A model generated the notes under the pieces. It saw nothing but the letters and a program-made list of their open reading frames with translations. It did not search any database and was not told where the DNA came from. A stretch of 40,246 bases of DNA from Mesorhizobium sp. M00.F.Ca.ET.216.01.1.1 (lineage in GTDB: Bacteria > Pseudomonadota > Alphaproteobacteria > Rhizobiales > Rhizobiaceae). Made by a program: the position numbers and the translations under genes. This document shows positions 8,919-19,050 of this stretch, piece by piece (within the stretch, counting starts at the first letter, position 1; every line of letters starts with the position of its first letter). Location of the stretch: positions 1 to 40,246 of the forward strand of contig NZ_SADR02000040.1 in assembly GCF_004010325.2 (NCBI RefSeq), given 5' to 3'.

Positions 8919-9110
8919 ATGAAGGGAAAGCGTTTCACGGAATCATCGCGGTTTTCCGCGAGCATGAGGCGGGTGCGAAGGCGGGCGATCTGGTCCGCCA
9001 GCACGGGAAGGCGGGATGGAAGTCTCTGATGCCAAGCGGCTGAAGGCCCTAGAAGGAGAACGCAAAGCTCAAGAAGCTGCTCCCCGACCAGATGAGAAGC
9101 CTCGGCACTG
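8919..9110 (+). pseudogene. IS3-family OrfA remnant
   Basis: The ATG at 8919 starts MKGKRFTE, a common beginning of IS3-family (IS407-like) OrfA. A frame change leads to FREHEAGAKAGDLVRQHGK, and after another change to GMEVSDAKRLKALEGE and LKKLL. This is the helix-turn-helix and leucine-zipper order of OrfA. Several frameshifts make it dead; no OrfB follows. Confidence 0.65.
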
Positions 9111-9389
9111 GGAGCTTCTGTCAAAAAATGTATGGTCTGCCCCGTCCGTGCAAGGTGTCGCGACATCACGAATGACGATTTCAGTTGCATAAATGTGTCC
9201 GGCCTCTCGCGACTGGACTCCTGTTGCAGCCAGGCCACTGACGAGATCCGCGCACGCCGTTCCCAATTCGGGCACGAAGCCCGCTTTTTTGCACAGGGCG
9301 TACGGCATGCTGGTCCACTGTTTCGTTATCTCGATTCACGAGCCTTGCAATCGAGCCGCAAGCATCAGCGAAAGCAGGATCTCTGCGTT

Positions 9390-10140
9390 CGTAGAGTGCA
9401 CCCGGCTTGGTTAAACCACTCAGACAATGCGTGGCATCTTGGCGGCAAGTGCGACGACTGCTTTGTGCGGATGCATGCGACACTAAAGGCCCGTTGAGCC
9501 AGCTTACAAAGCTATCGCGCGTTCGGTCCAGATGCCGAAACCAGGATCGCGCTCCATGTACCAGGAGCTTTCTCACATAGCAGTTCCCCGCTTGCTGATG
9601 CCAGCAACGTCTGTTTTCCTCCGGTCGAGTATTGTCTGGGCACCAAGCCCAGCCATGCCGCAGCGGGCTGTGCGAAACTGCTACCCGTTGCCGATAGCGG
9701 CGAGCGAAGCAGTCGCACCTAATGCGCCGATACCAGGATTGTCATAGTCGGCGTGCCACCTCCTCTCGATCGGTAATCGCTTCGATCTCTCCTTCGTCAC
9801 TTGGCGGATACGCTCTTCAAGGCGAGAGAGATCGGTGTTTAGATCGCCCAGCAGTCGGCGACAAATCGTTCTCCTCGTCATTCAAAGCGTCCGCAGATCA
9901 AATTTGAACAATCCCGCGCCTTGACGCAAAGGCCGCCGTATTCGAGGCAGAAAGCCCGCATCTGTTTGATCAACCGCGTCCTCGAGTCGATCATCTGGTC
10001 GCGATCCGGTGCAGCGCAAGATCGACCTGATCAGTTTCCTTCACGGTGATGAACCGGCCGCGTCCGTAGCCTCCACGATCGCCTCAGCGTCGATGATGTC
10101 GTTTTTGTTCGACTCCACATAAGGCTCACATGAGGAGGAT
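9390..10140 (-). pseudogene. IS110/IS1111-type transposase remnant
   Basis: Read on the minus strand, pieces occur in family order: ESNKNDIIDAEAIVEATD near 10120-10060, MIDSRTRLINQMRAFCLEYG, GIGALGATASLAAIGNG near 9740-9680, WLGLVPRQYSTGGKQTLL near 9660-9600, and MRKLLVHGARS from 9576. These are the DEDD segment and the Transposase_20 domain of the IS1111 subgroup. Frames change repeatedly, so it is a decayed copy. The end near 9390 is approximate. Confidence 0.7.
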
Positions 10141-10144
10141 TGGA

Positions 10145-11090
10145 TCAAGTATGGATTTTCAGGTCATCGTTGGCAAACGCGTGTCGCAGTCGACCTGCGC
10201 GCTTAAGCTCACATGCGGTCGCCGAAATAACGGCTGCACCAGAATTCCATTCGCGAATTTCCTGAACAGGGCTTCGGATCACAAGGGCCGGCAAAACCGG
10301 GGCCAACGCCGTTGAGCTCGAGCAACATCCGAACCGGCTCCAGTGCGGAGCTGGCGGCCGGAGCCTCCAAGAGTCATCACGCTCCGCCTTCACGGCCTCG
10401 ATCTGCCGGTTAAGCAGCTCGATGACTTCCAGCTCGCGCAGGGCCAGCGTCTTGAGATGTCGGAAGCGGCCGCCCGTCTCCTATGCGCAGAGCCTTCAGG
10501 CGATCCCGGCGGTCATTGTTCAGAGGATCGTACCCGCCGTCCCTTGCGACAAGAACAGACCCTTCAACCGGTTTACATGACGGATAGTCTCTCCGATCAG
10601 AGTCTTCAGTTCTGGCAAAGGCGCCGACGATCCGCTTCTTCCGGTGTCGGTACGCAAACCATCAAACAGACCCGCGGTTCGCCCCTTTCCACGCCATGAG
10701 TGTGCGAACAAGCGCCTCCCCCGTCGATCCGATCTGTCTTGGTGCGGCGATGCCTGCGCGAAACCGCGATCGAAGCTGGGTCAACGACGTGGCTCTCGAT
10801 CCCTTCCGCGATCAGGCCGCGGTGAATCCAGAACCCGTCCAGTCCGGCTTCCTGGATCACGATCAATGGGACAATCCGGCCGGTCCGGCGGCGGACATGG
10901 CGTTGCAGATCCGAAAAGCGCTCCAGCAGTCCGGCATATCCCCACCCCGCACCTGTTGCGTCGACAGCTTGGATCCCACGGGGGCCGCAATGTCACCAGC
11001 CACGTTGAGCGGCTGAGCTCCAGAGAAACGGAAATCGCGCCGCACCCAACGGTCGCAAGCGTATGTGCGGTGGTCATTCTGGCAGCCTGC
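10145..11090 (-). pseudogene. IS110-family transposase pseudogene, copy B
   Basis: From 11090 downwards the minus strand shows LNVAGDIAAPVGSKLS, MIVIQEAGLDGFWIHR (start 10866), GIESHVVDPASIAVSRRHRR, KTDRIDGGG, RGEPRVCLMVCVPTPEEADRR, IRHVNRLKGLFLSQG, LRELEVIELLNRQIEAVKAE and, near 10330, LLELNGVGPGFA. This is the same subfamily as copy A at 3861-4762. Many frameshifts and a lost C-terminus mark it as dead. Confidence 0.7.
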
Positions 11091-11187
11091 ATGGCAAAGG
11101 TCTCCGTCGAGGAAGTGAGCGGCCCAACTCTTCCGAGTTAGGCGCGCGCGTCTCCTCCTCATGGAATCTTCACGAATTGCGCGGGGA

Positions 11188-12583
11188 TCAAGCGCACCTT
11201 GACCAAGTGCCCGTATCTTCCGGGCGAGCCACTATGAACCTGCGCAGGATTCCATGTATGCTCGGATCTGCGGGTGTAATGAACTGCAGAAGGGTGTCTC
11301 GCCGAAAGCGAGCTTTCTGATCAGGCGTGCCGTCGCAGCTGGTCAAGTCCGGGAACTGCTGGATAAATTCTGGCGGGGCTCCTTTGCCGCTGCTTTCTTG
11401 TCGAGGCCCTTTTTTTCGGGTCTCGTATTCCTGATCGAGTTCGTGCCGGACGGCGGTCATCTGGCGGCGCTCGAAATCGGTGATCCTGATTGCCCGCCAC
11501 CGCTCGGTAGCTCGGATCATGGCGCTGAACATAAGCTTGAGAACGGGCTTCTCGCCGAGGGCATTGGGAAGGGTCTTTAGCCTGCGCCGCTCCTCGACGA
11601 ACAGACGTTCCAGAAGATTGGTGGTACTGATGGCGGCGGTGAGTGCTCGGCAATCAGATGCGCGATTGCCGCTTCGAAGTCGTCCATGAAGCAGGCGGCC
11701 GCGCTCGGGCCTCGTAGTCGTTCACCAGACCGGCGGCGAGATCGCGGGCAATGGCGCGCGAGGGAGCCTGATAAGCCGCGGTGGCGCGGGCCTTGAACTC
11801 GGGCCAGCGGTCTGCCGGCACCTTGGCGGCGACATTGCGCATCCGGTGCCCCAGGCAGCGCTGACGCTCCGAGCGCGGAAAGCAGGTCTCGATCGCCTTA
11901 ATGATGCCGGCTGCCCCGTCGCACACGACGAGCAGCGGATCGCCGAGCCCGCAGCCGCGCATGTCCTGGAAGAATGCGCTCACCGTCTCGGCGTCCTCCT
12001 TGAAACCCGCCATCAGATGCAGAAGTACTTTGGCGCCAGATGCCGTAAACCCCAGGCGGCCAGCACCGGCTGGCGCTTCTGCCCGGAGCGGATCCGTTAC
12101 GCGATGCCGTCGACGAACAGATAGGCGATCTCATATTCGCCAAGATCACGCGTGGCGAACTCCTGGTAGTCTGCCGGCCGGTCTCGCTGACCGCGGTTTT
12201 CGACAGGAGCAGCCGCCCCGGTTCATCGCCGAAGGCGTCCTCAATTCGCGCACCGAAAGACCGCGTGCCAGCAGTTCCACCGCGCGGTCCTCGAGCGCCT
12301 CCGTGCGTCCCTTCACATACTCGCCGGACGGCACACCGCGGCCCGTCACCTGCGGGGGCCGAGTATTCCACGAAGCCTTCCGCCGTCTTAAGGCGCCCGC
12401 TGCGCAGGCCGTTGCGGTAACCCTGGCCGGCTCGGCGCCGGGTTCGTAATAGTCCCGCCCGACCGCATCCCGGCTTTCCCCCTCCAGTGCTTCCTCCAGG
12501 ATCAGGCGGGTCGCAAGCTTCATAATCAGGTCGGAAAGGGATTGGCGCGTGCGCGTCCATGCCGATATTCCATCGTCATGCAC
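11188..12583 (-). pseudogene. IS256-family (Mutator-type) transposase pseudogene
   Basis: The minus strand starts with MHDDGISAWTRTRQSLSDLI and LATRLILEEALEGES, then in other frames RRKASWNTRPPQV and ALEDRAVELLARGLSVREL. It continues with the catalytic-core segment GLGDPLLVVCDGAAGIIKAI and RCLGHRMRNVAAKVPADRW (frame ending at 11654), and finishes with MFSAMIRATERWRAIRITDF, TAVRHELDQEYETR near 11530-11410. The DG.AGI motif and the RCxxHRMRN segment are typical of IS256/Mutator transposases. At least three frame changes are needed, so it is inactive. Confidence 0.8.
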
Positions 12584-12676
12584 CCGCCCTCAATTTCCAG
12601 ATGGGGTATTCGGCTCGGAGCCTCATCTTTGGTGACGACGCCTGGCTGAGGTGCTGCGCTCGAGCTGATCATAAAC

Positions 12677-13707
12677 GTGGTCTGTGAGGAACAGCCACAA
12701 GCATCAGGAAAGGATTGCAGCGCGAAACACTATGCCGGATTGGACTGCTCGGTGAAAGAGCCGGCGGTGTGCATCATCGATGAAGCAGGCAAGGTGTACC
12801 GGGCAATGAAAGTGGCAAGCCATCCCGTGGATTTGCGCGGGTGCTCGAGGATCCTGCTTGGGATTTTGAGCGGATCGGGCTTGAAGCCGGACCTTTATCC
12901 AATGGCTGTTCGAGCGTCTTGCCAAAGCTGGCTTGCCGGTGATCTGCATCGAGACCCGGCACATCAAGGCATTTCTCCAGGCCCAGCCGAACAAATCCGA
13001 TCGCATCTATTCCTGCGGTGCCCAGATGGTGCGAAACGTCGGGCACTGCTGTCGGCACGCAAGCTGCTGCAGGACAGGGCGATTGCCATCGAGAAGGACA
13101 TCCGCGGGATCTGCGCAATTTCGGGGCTCAAGGTGGGCATGGTCAGTGCCGCAAAATTCGAGCAACGCATCCACGAGCTCGCCGAAGGCCTGCCCGACCT
13201 GATCGAGCTCCTTGAGCCGCTGCTCGATGCACGAAGCAAGCTGCGCCAGCACTTTGCCGCCCTTCACCGAAACGTTCTGGTGCTCGCTCGGGAGGATGGG
13301 AGGTGCCGTCTGATGACGGTCCCAGGGGGTCGGGCCGGTCGCGGCGCTAGCCTACACCGCAACCATGGACATTGCGATCCGCTCCGCAGCTTCAAAGCTG
13401 TTGGCCCGGTCCTGGGCCTGACACCGATGCTTAGTGAGTCGGGCGAAAGCCGCCGGGTCGGCCGCATCTCGCTGTGCGGCGACGCCATGGTGCGCGCGCT
13501 GCTCTATGAAGCCGCGCAGGTCCTGCTGGCGCGCGTGTCCAAGTGGTCGTGACTAAAGGCTTGGTCGATAATATCGTCAAGCGGCGTGGCATGCGAAAAG
13601 CAATCGTCGTGCTTGCACGGCGGTTGGCGGTGATCATGCATCGCATGTGGAGCGACGGAATACAGTTCCGCTGGACCAGGAAGGAACTCATGCCGAACCA
13701 AACCTAG
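12677..13707 (+). pseudogene. IS110-family transposase pseudogene, copy C (different subgroup)
   Basis: The frame reads HYAGLDCSVKEPAVCIIDEAG, the DEDD start of an IS110 transposase of a different subgroup from copies A and B. Around 12860-13050 the frame shifts: VICIETRHIKAFLQAQPNKSD is found in another frame. It returns for RALLSARKLLQDRAIAIEKD, VMSAAKFEQRI-like helices and AVGPVLGLTPMLSESGESRRVG, LLYEAAQVLLARVSKWS. A stop at 13550 is followed by the remaining end of the protein (KAIVVLARRLAVIMHRMWSD) to the stop at 13707. It is frameshifted but close to full length. Confidence 0.8.
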
Positions 13708-14146
13708 CCTGCCGCCGTGCTCGCGCTCGTAAAGGGCGCCAAGTCCCTACGCGATGGCGCTGTCGGGACCCACCCTTGACGACCACTGCGCAAGGCGGCC
13801 AGCCGCAGAAGGTCGGGACGTGAAGATGGCCGCAGGGTCGAACCGGAGAGGGGAATATTGATGAAGGAGGAAATGTAAAAGCCGGAAGGAGCCAGACGAT
13901 AAGTTCCCACTTGCCGGTGGGACGATTGTCCCTCGCGGACAACAAATGAGGTGAGTTCGCAAACTTGCTTGTTCCGCTTCGGCAGGACGCTTTCCAGATT
14001 GCTCACCTCGTTCACTTGAATCCCATGGAGGGAGGGCCTGAGCGCCAATCCCGTAGAGAAGCAAAAGCCGCGAAAGAACATCAGATGCCGGCGAAGCGGA
14101 AAGCTCGCAAGCGCTCGACTTCAACACGCCGAGTAGAGAAGCAAGT
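13708..14146. other. Spacer between IS110 copy C and ATP-grasp copy 2
   Basis: No gene is recognised on either strand. The left half is probably the non-coding right flank of the IS110 element. Short open frames here have no recognisable features. Confidence 0.4.
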
Positions 14147-15364
14147 TTAGGACTTCACCGGCGTGATCAACCAATCAATCGAGTCAACGGCACGCTGGAT
14201 TATCGCTTCGGTCCGAGCGTGGCTGGGTGAAACGGCGATGATCTGTCCTATGCAGTCTCGGACATCACCTTTCCTAACGATCGGCGTCTTGGGTTCAACA
14301 TACAATTCGACCTCGGCGACACCTGGTATAGCAGCCGCCTGACTGTGGCCGTCAATCCAATCGAGAGTGCCATCGCGATCAGGAACTAGGTACCGCGCGG
14401 CCGCAGTCTGCGAATGCCTTCTGCGCAAATTGCATTCGTCGCCGATGACAAGCTTGATGTGCTCGGAGATGAGATCGACACCGTAAGCCAGTTGAACCAA
14501 TTGAGGCTCGGGCGCGCCAGCAAGACGCGGATTGACTTCAATGACGACTGGTCCAAGCTTCGTCCACCGGAATTCAATGTTCGTCGGACCCCACCCAAGG
14601 CCGAGAGCTCGCAAACAGCCTAGCGAAACATCGGTGACACGCTTATGCTCGTTATCGCTCAGCAGGGCCGGAAAGGTCATCGCTCGACAAACGAAATGCG
14701 GTGGGCGGCCCCAGTCACCGGCGCCAATCCCAATGACCTCATTTCCCATTGTCTCAGCGAAATAATACGGGCCTTGTGCGAATTCTTCGATCAGTATTCT
14801 CGGTGAAGACCGCCATGTGTGCTTCCCGCCCAGCAGATAGTCCGTATGTTCCGTTAACTCATCGACGTCGCGGCACAATCGGACACCCCTGCTGCCGCTG
14901 CCTACCGTTGGCTTTAGAATCACCGGAAGGCCGATTTCCGCAGCAGAGCTTTGTACGTCGGTTGCATTCGCTGCCAAGCGATAAGCAGGAATTGGAATGC
15001 CAGCCCCCGCGAGAAGCTGACGTTGAGTGAATTTGTCACTACACCGTTCAATCGATCTAGGGTTCGGTCCCGGTAGATCGAAATGCTGGCAGAGCTTGCC
15101 GACTGCCGCATAGACTGAGTCCAAGGCGCCCGTGATCCCAGCAATGTCATAGGTCGCACGTAGCTGAGAACATTCGCGAATCAAAGCATCGAGATTGTCT
15201 GTATCGACAAGGATAGTCTCGATCTCTTCCGCAGCAAGATAGCTGTACTGAGTTGGGTCGGCCGACAAGGTAATTGGATGAAGGCCAAGATGCTGGGCTG
15301 CTTGGACGTATGACAAACCATTTCCCCGATGACCTTCAACCAGGATAAGCGCTCTTCTTGCCAT
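14147..15364 (-). CDS. ATP-grasp ligase, copy 2
   Basis: A 405-residue paralogue of copies 1 and 3. The start at 15364 gives MARRALILVEGHRGNGLSYV, aligned with the other copies and preceded by the shared CAACAGCCA leader end; the frame is open upstream to 15547 but that part is leader DNA. The ATP-grasp lysine motif VILKPTVGSGSRGVRL, the hinge ILIEEF and the metal-binding VVIEVNPRLAGAPEPQL are intact. It is the most diverged copy: it has GNEVIGIGAGDWG where copy 1 has GNVVIAIGAALYG, and a shorter C-terminal tail (WLITPVKS). As in the family, ligation of a carboxylate to an amine with ATP is likely; substrates are unknown. It is flanked by IS110 and IS256 debris. Confidence 0.85.
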   Translation of the reverse strand: MARRALILVEGHRGNGLSYVQAAQHLGLHPITLSADPTQYSYLAAEEIETILVDTDNLDALIRECSQLRATYDIAGITGALDSVYAAVGKLCQHFDLPGPNPRSIERCSDKFTQRQLLAGAGIPIPAYRLAANATDVQSSAAEIGLPVILKPTVGSGSRGVRLCRDVDELTEHTDYLLGGKHTWRSSPRILIEEFAQGPYYFAETMGNEVIGIGAGDWGRPPHFVCRAMTFPALLSDNEHKRVTDVSLGCLRALGLGWGPTNIEFRWTKLGPVVIEVNPRLAGAPEPQLVQLAYGVDLISEHIKLVIGDECNLRRRHSQTAAARYLVPDRDGTLDWIDGHSQAAAIPGVAEVELYVEPKTPIVRKGDVRDCIGQIIAVSPSHARTEAIIQRAVDSIDWLITPVKS

Positions 15365-15530
15365 TGGCTGTTGCTCCGATATTGCATGCTGGTGCGCGGT
15401 CCAAGCGTAAATCGGCATCAGCTTTAAGCTGTCCCTGACCTCAGACTTTGCCGTTAATGTACTATTAGCGGAGGTGTGTGGTCGCAAAATTTCTGTGAAT
15501 TGGTATGAAGGATCTGTTGCAACGTTGGTT
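15365..15530 (-). promoter_or_regulatory. Upstream leader of ATP-grasp copy 2
   Basis: Read on the minus strand, the proximal block TCTGAGGTCAGGGACAGCTT starts at 15446, 82 bases before the start codon. A distal block, AACGTTGCAACAGATCCTTC, starts at 15526, about 162 bases before it. Both match copy 3 at nearly the same distances. A 13-base palindrome, CAGCTTAAAGCTG, at 15419-15431 is special to this copy. Promoter or operator function is inferred from conservation. Confidence 0.5.
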
Positions 15531-15639
15531 GCCCCCCGGCGTAGCATGGAGCTTCTCGATCAATTTCCAAGGTTGGATGCTTCCGGGGAAGCCAGTTTGA
15601 TGAGACGGCCGGTTCATCGTGAACGAGATGCTGAACGCG

Positions 15640-16135
15640 AGCTCAAAGGCGTTGGGCCAAGAGATTTGGTGGCCTATGCACCTGCCGCTGGCCACGCGGC
15701 ACGTATGCCGCTTCCGGGATCACCTCGCCGATCGCCGCCACAAGGCCGGCATGGTCGTCGGACACGACCAGTTCGACGCCCCTGAGGGCTAAGTCCTTCC
15801 AGGCCGAGCGGCTTTCGCGATTGGCCATCTCGACGGCCAAGATTTGGCGCCGCCCATCCCAGTCGATGCCGACTGCGATCAGCACCGCCTGGCTCATGAC
15901 GATGCCAGCTTCACGCACCTTCTCGTAGCGGGCATCGAGGATGAGGTAAGGCAAAAGGCTCTTGAAGCGGGCGTTCGGCAAACGCCTTCAAACTCTCGTC
16001 CAGGCGTTTGTTGATGGCCGAGATCGATGAGGCCGAGAAGGCATGGCCGCACAGCTCTTCGGTGATCGCCTTGACCTTGCGGGTCGAGACCCCTAGCACA
16101 TACATCTCCGCAAGCGTCGCCACCAGGGCTCGCTC
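15640..16135 (-). pseudogene. IS256-family transposase fragment
   Basis: The minus strand reads ATLAEMYVLGVSTRKVKAI, ELCGHAFSASSISAINKRLD and, after a frame change, LPYLILDARYEKVREAGIV, VGIDWDGRRQILAVEMANRE and VVSDDHAGLVAAIGEVIPEA. This is the middle of an IS256 transposase, including the first two catalytic aspartate regions. Both ends are missing. Its N-terminal edge is spliced directly onto the cut end of an IS701 transposase at about 16135. Confidence 0.75.
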
Positions 16136-17153
16136 CGAACCTTGGCGCGCTCAAAGCACTCCTCGATCGCCCAACGCAGGCCGGCCACTGCCGCCAGCTC
16201 GGCCAAGGAGGAGCCGGGCGGGGCGAAGATCAGGTAGTAGGCTTCTTCTCCGGATGTCGATCGCTTGCGGCGGACGAGAAGCCAATGCTCGAAGCCGCCT
16301 TTTGACGTCCAAGGGCGGCGGATACGGGCCCAGTCGTAGAGCCGGGGCCCTTTGGCGCCTTCGCCTGCCGCATGACAGGCCCAGTCCTCGGGTGCGAGTT
16401 CGCCGGCCAGTTCCTCGGGCGAGGTTTCATCAAACCGACGATCCTCCCGGCGGCGCATGAAGTGAGCGCTTCGCACCGCCAAGACATAGGGCTGCTCGCG
16501 AGCTTCCAGCATCCGGCGAAGGCTACTGTCCGCCCCGTAGACAGCGTAGCCAAGAACGTAAGCGCATGGGACGCCGGCATCGAGCGCCGCCTCGACCATG
16601 GCGCGCCATCTTCGGCTTGGTCGCAAACTCGACCGTCTCCGGAAATGACGCCTTGGCACACCGCGTCCGATCCTTTGTCCAACTCTGCGGCAGATAAAGC
16701 CGACGATCGACCAGCGCTTGACCGTAGCGACTCGCGTAAGCCAAGACACGCCGATCTGGCTGTTCTCGATCCGCCCGCCGTTCCCGAGTACTGACGCGCA
16801 ACACCGGCGGAACGATCGCCCTTCTTCACAAATCCCGTCTCGTCGACGATCAGGACGCCATCCGCATCGCCCAACGCCTCCACTACATAATCGCGAACCT
16901 CGTCTCGCAGCCGATCCGCGTCCCAGTGGCTGCGCCCGAACAGCGCTTGCACCCGATAAGGCCGCTCCGCTCCGGATTGCTCTCCCATCAGCCAGCCGGT
17001 CTTGCGCTCAATGCCGGAAAGAAGGCCGTCAAGGAAATCTGTGCCCGTCTCCCGCAGCTCACGACGAGGAAGCGCCCGCCCAACCCGCGCCTTCAGCGCC
17101 GAGAGCTCCTGTTCCCAGGCCAACAAAGACCCTGACCACGACGCGACAGACAT
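16136..17153 (-). pseudogene. IS701-family transposase pseudogene (DDE_5 type)
   Basis: The frame starts MSVASWSGSLLAWEQELSAL and continues through TGWLMGEQSGAERPYRVQAL, LFGRSHWDADRLRDEVRDYV and the catalytic GVLIVDETGFVKKGDRSAGV. A frameshift near 16800 moves the protein to a frame with GVLAYASRYGQALVDRRLYL, and a second shift to one with DAGVPCAYVLGYAVYGADSS, AAGEGAKGPRLYDWARI and LRWAIEECFERAK. The C-terminal end after FERAK is replaced by IS256 sequence. It is dead through two frameshifts and truncation. Confidence 0.8.
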
Positions 17154-17339
17154 GATTCCCTCCATAACCTCGCGAAGGGAATCACAAAATCAACTGATCA
17201 ACAACTGTAGTATTAAAAAGCAGAATGTCTTTGACGGCAGCGCTGGTCGATTTACCTTCTGTCTTGGTCATGGTGGCGTTCCTTCGCGGGAATCAGGTGA
17301 CGTGAACAATCACCAGCCTGCCATGACCGCCCTCTCTCA

Positions 17340-17820
17340 AGCGAATTGCAGAACTCTCAGCACACTACCGGCTCCACCGCATAGACTCGCCCAACGCATA
17401 ACGGTCCGAGCCAGCAATCGCACCATCGGTGCCATAAGGCCGTCGGGACCTTTCTAAAACGGACCGGATGGCTGGCGGCAAACACCTTCACGCTGGCCGG
17501 GATCATGCCAGGCGGACCGCGCGAATAATCCTGGCCAAATGATCCTGGCCGACATCGGCGCCAGCCCGAATGCCACATCGCCTAACAGATCTCGACCGTT
17601 GAAGACGCCGGGTGGGTGACCCCGACAAAGCCAAGCCGATCCGCATCCCGCTGCGGCGTGACCGCACCGCTCTTGATCGCCTTGCGCCGCCAGCCGAACA
17701 GCTGCGAGGTCGCCAGTCCAGCCTGTCGCGCGATCGCCGACACATTCGCGCCCGGAGCCATAGGCGCAGACATACAAATTGACAGCGCAAGCTTCTCGGC
17801 TCCTTCCTGTCATCATTTCT
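17340..17820 (-). pseudogene. IS66-family TnpA and TnpB remnants
   Basis: On the minus strand, APGANVSAIARQAGLATSQL and FGWRRKAIKSGAVTP are the helix-turn-helix of IS66 TnpA (OrfA). A piece in another frame, IRAGADVGQDHLARIIRAV, is its usual C-terminal end. An ATG at 17506 then starts MIPASVKVFAASHPVRFRK, the beginning of TnpB (OrfB), which decays after about 50 residues. TnpC is absent. Confidence 0.7.
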
Positions 17821-17980
17821 CGCCCATTTCATGCCGCGCCAGATGGATTGGGCTGCGTTTACAGAACATGGCGTGCTCACCGGCTTCGTCAAAGCCGGCA
17901 ATCGCACCATGCCCGAAATATTGGTCAACCTCACGTATTGCCAGCACAACGGCCTGTCTTGGGGGCATGCAACGACGGCG

Positions 17981-18688
17981 TCAGTTGATCGACGCGAACG
18001 TCAGCCGGCAGAGGGTGGTGATGTCATATATGGGCAATCGGATGATGTTGCGGATCGCGGGCGTGACTAACGGGAAGGCCGTGCATTCAAACAGGATCGC
18101 CGCGATTTTCGGATGCGCGGCGCGGAGTCGCGCGACGCAGGCGGCTACATCTATCTCAATATCGACGACGTCGGTCGGGAGTGGCGGACGCATCATCTCG
18201 TTTCTCCACAACTTGCCGCCTTCGATGCCGCCGATGACAACCCTTGCCCGATCGGTCGGATCGTCAACCCCGAGCAGGTCTTCGACCAAGCACGTCGAGT
18301 CGGCGGCCACGACGGCGATCTTGGCGGGCCGCGGCAACTGGCGGAGCAACATCGGTAACAGAAGCAGGCTTGATGTCGCCACGGGGACGTTCACCGACGC
18401 GGCCACCGCTGCCTGATGCCGGATAAAGAAGCCGCAGTTTGCGCTTATTGCCACAGCGCCTCGCTCGACTAGGCGCCGGGCGGCCGCGATGCAGGCCGAC
18501 TCGAGCGTTGGATCTCCGCGGATGACGACATCCGCCCAAGCTCCCGCCACCGTTTCCGATATGATCGGGAAGTCGAAGGTGGCGGGATTCAGCATCGATC
18601 CGGGCTTCGGCTTGCGGGGCGGGGCGCCAGGCTGCAGCCCCCGTTCGAGGTTCAGAATTCCTAGAGAACGCGGGGTCTGCGATGACAT
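17981..18688 (-). CDS. Asp/Glu/hydantoin racemase family protein, copy 1
   Basis: A 235-residue protein of the aspartate/glutamate/hydantoin racemase superfamily (also containing maleate isomerase and arylmalonate decarboxylase), enzymes that use one or two active-site cysteines. The two expected positions are present: C85 in AVAISANCGFF and C202 in ILFECTAFP. The start is well supported: AAGGAG lies about ten bases before the ATG at 18688. A related gene at 27195-27878 shares the NCGF and FECxxF motifs and the IGGIEG segment. The gene ends at 17981, beyond which IS66 debris lies. Whether it racemises an amino acid, a hydantoin or another acid cannot be told. Confidence 0.85.
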   Translation of the reverse strand: MSSQTPRSLGILNLERGLQPGAPPRKPKPGSMLNPATFDFPIISETVAGAWADVVIRGDPTLESACIAAARRLVERGAVAISANCGFFIRHQAAVAASVNVPVATSSLLLLPMLLRQLPRPAKIAVVAADSTCLVEDLLGVDDPTDRARVVIGGIEGGKLWRNEMMRPPLPTDVVDIEIDVAACVARLRAAHPKIAAILFECTAFPLVTPAIRNIIRLPIYDITTLCRLTFASIN

Positions 18689-19050
18689 GGATGCATCTCC
18701 TTCAAAAATTGCTCGAATGGGCGTCCAAATGCACCCACCAGCTGCATCTGCTGCGCAAACGATCGCAATCGCCGCGCACTCTTGGCCATGTTTGCGCGCT
18801 GCTAGTCATATGCCGATCCTTCGTGTTGCCGCTTGCATCGTCCAGACCTCAACAAAAGTGCTTCCCCGGGGGAAAGCGCGGATCCATCTAGCTCAGACCA
18901 ATAGAAGGCGATTATCTCCTGCGAACCACAAGCCGTTTGCGTGGTTGCTACGGTCGCCGCATGTAGCCCATCCCTCGCGGAGCAATTCTTATGGGTCACC
19001 TGATCCGCAGCGTACCCATACTCCGATGCGTCTCTATCAGCAGATTGTTC
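18689..19050. other. Intergenic stretch between racemase-like gene and ATP-grasp copy 3
   Basis: Apart from the ribosome-binding site of the racemase-like gene at its left edge, I see no gene, IS fragment or regulatory repeat here. Confidence 0.4.

Noticed and set aside
15419..15431. Palindrome CAGCTTTAAGCTG upstream of ATP-grasp copy 2 as a tts box (TtsI site)
   Set aside because: It shares only the CAGCTT half with the tts-box consensus I remember, and the other two copies lack it.
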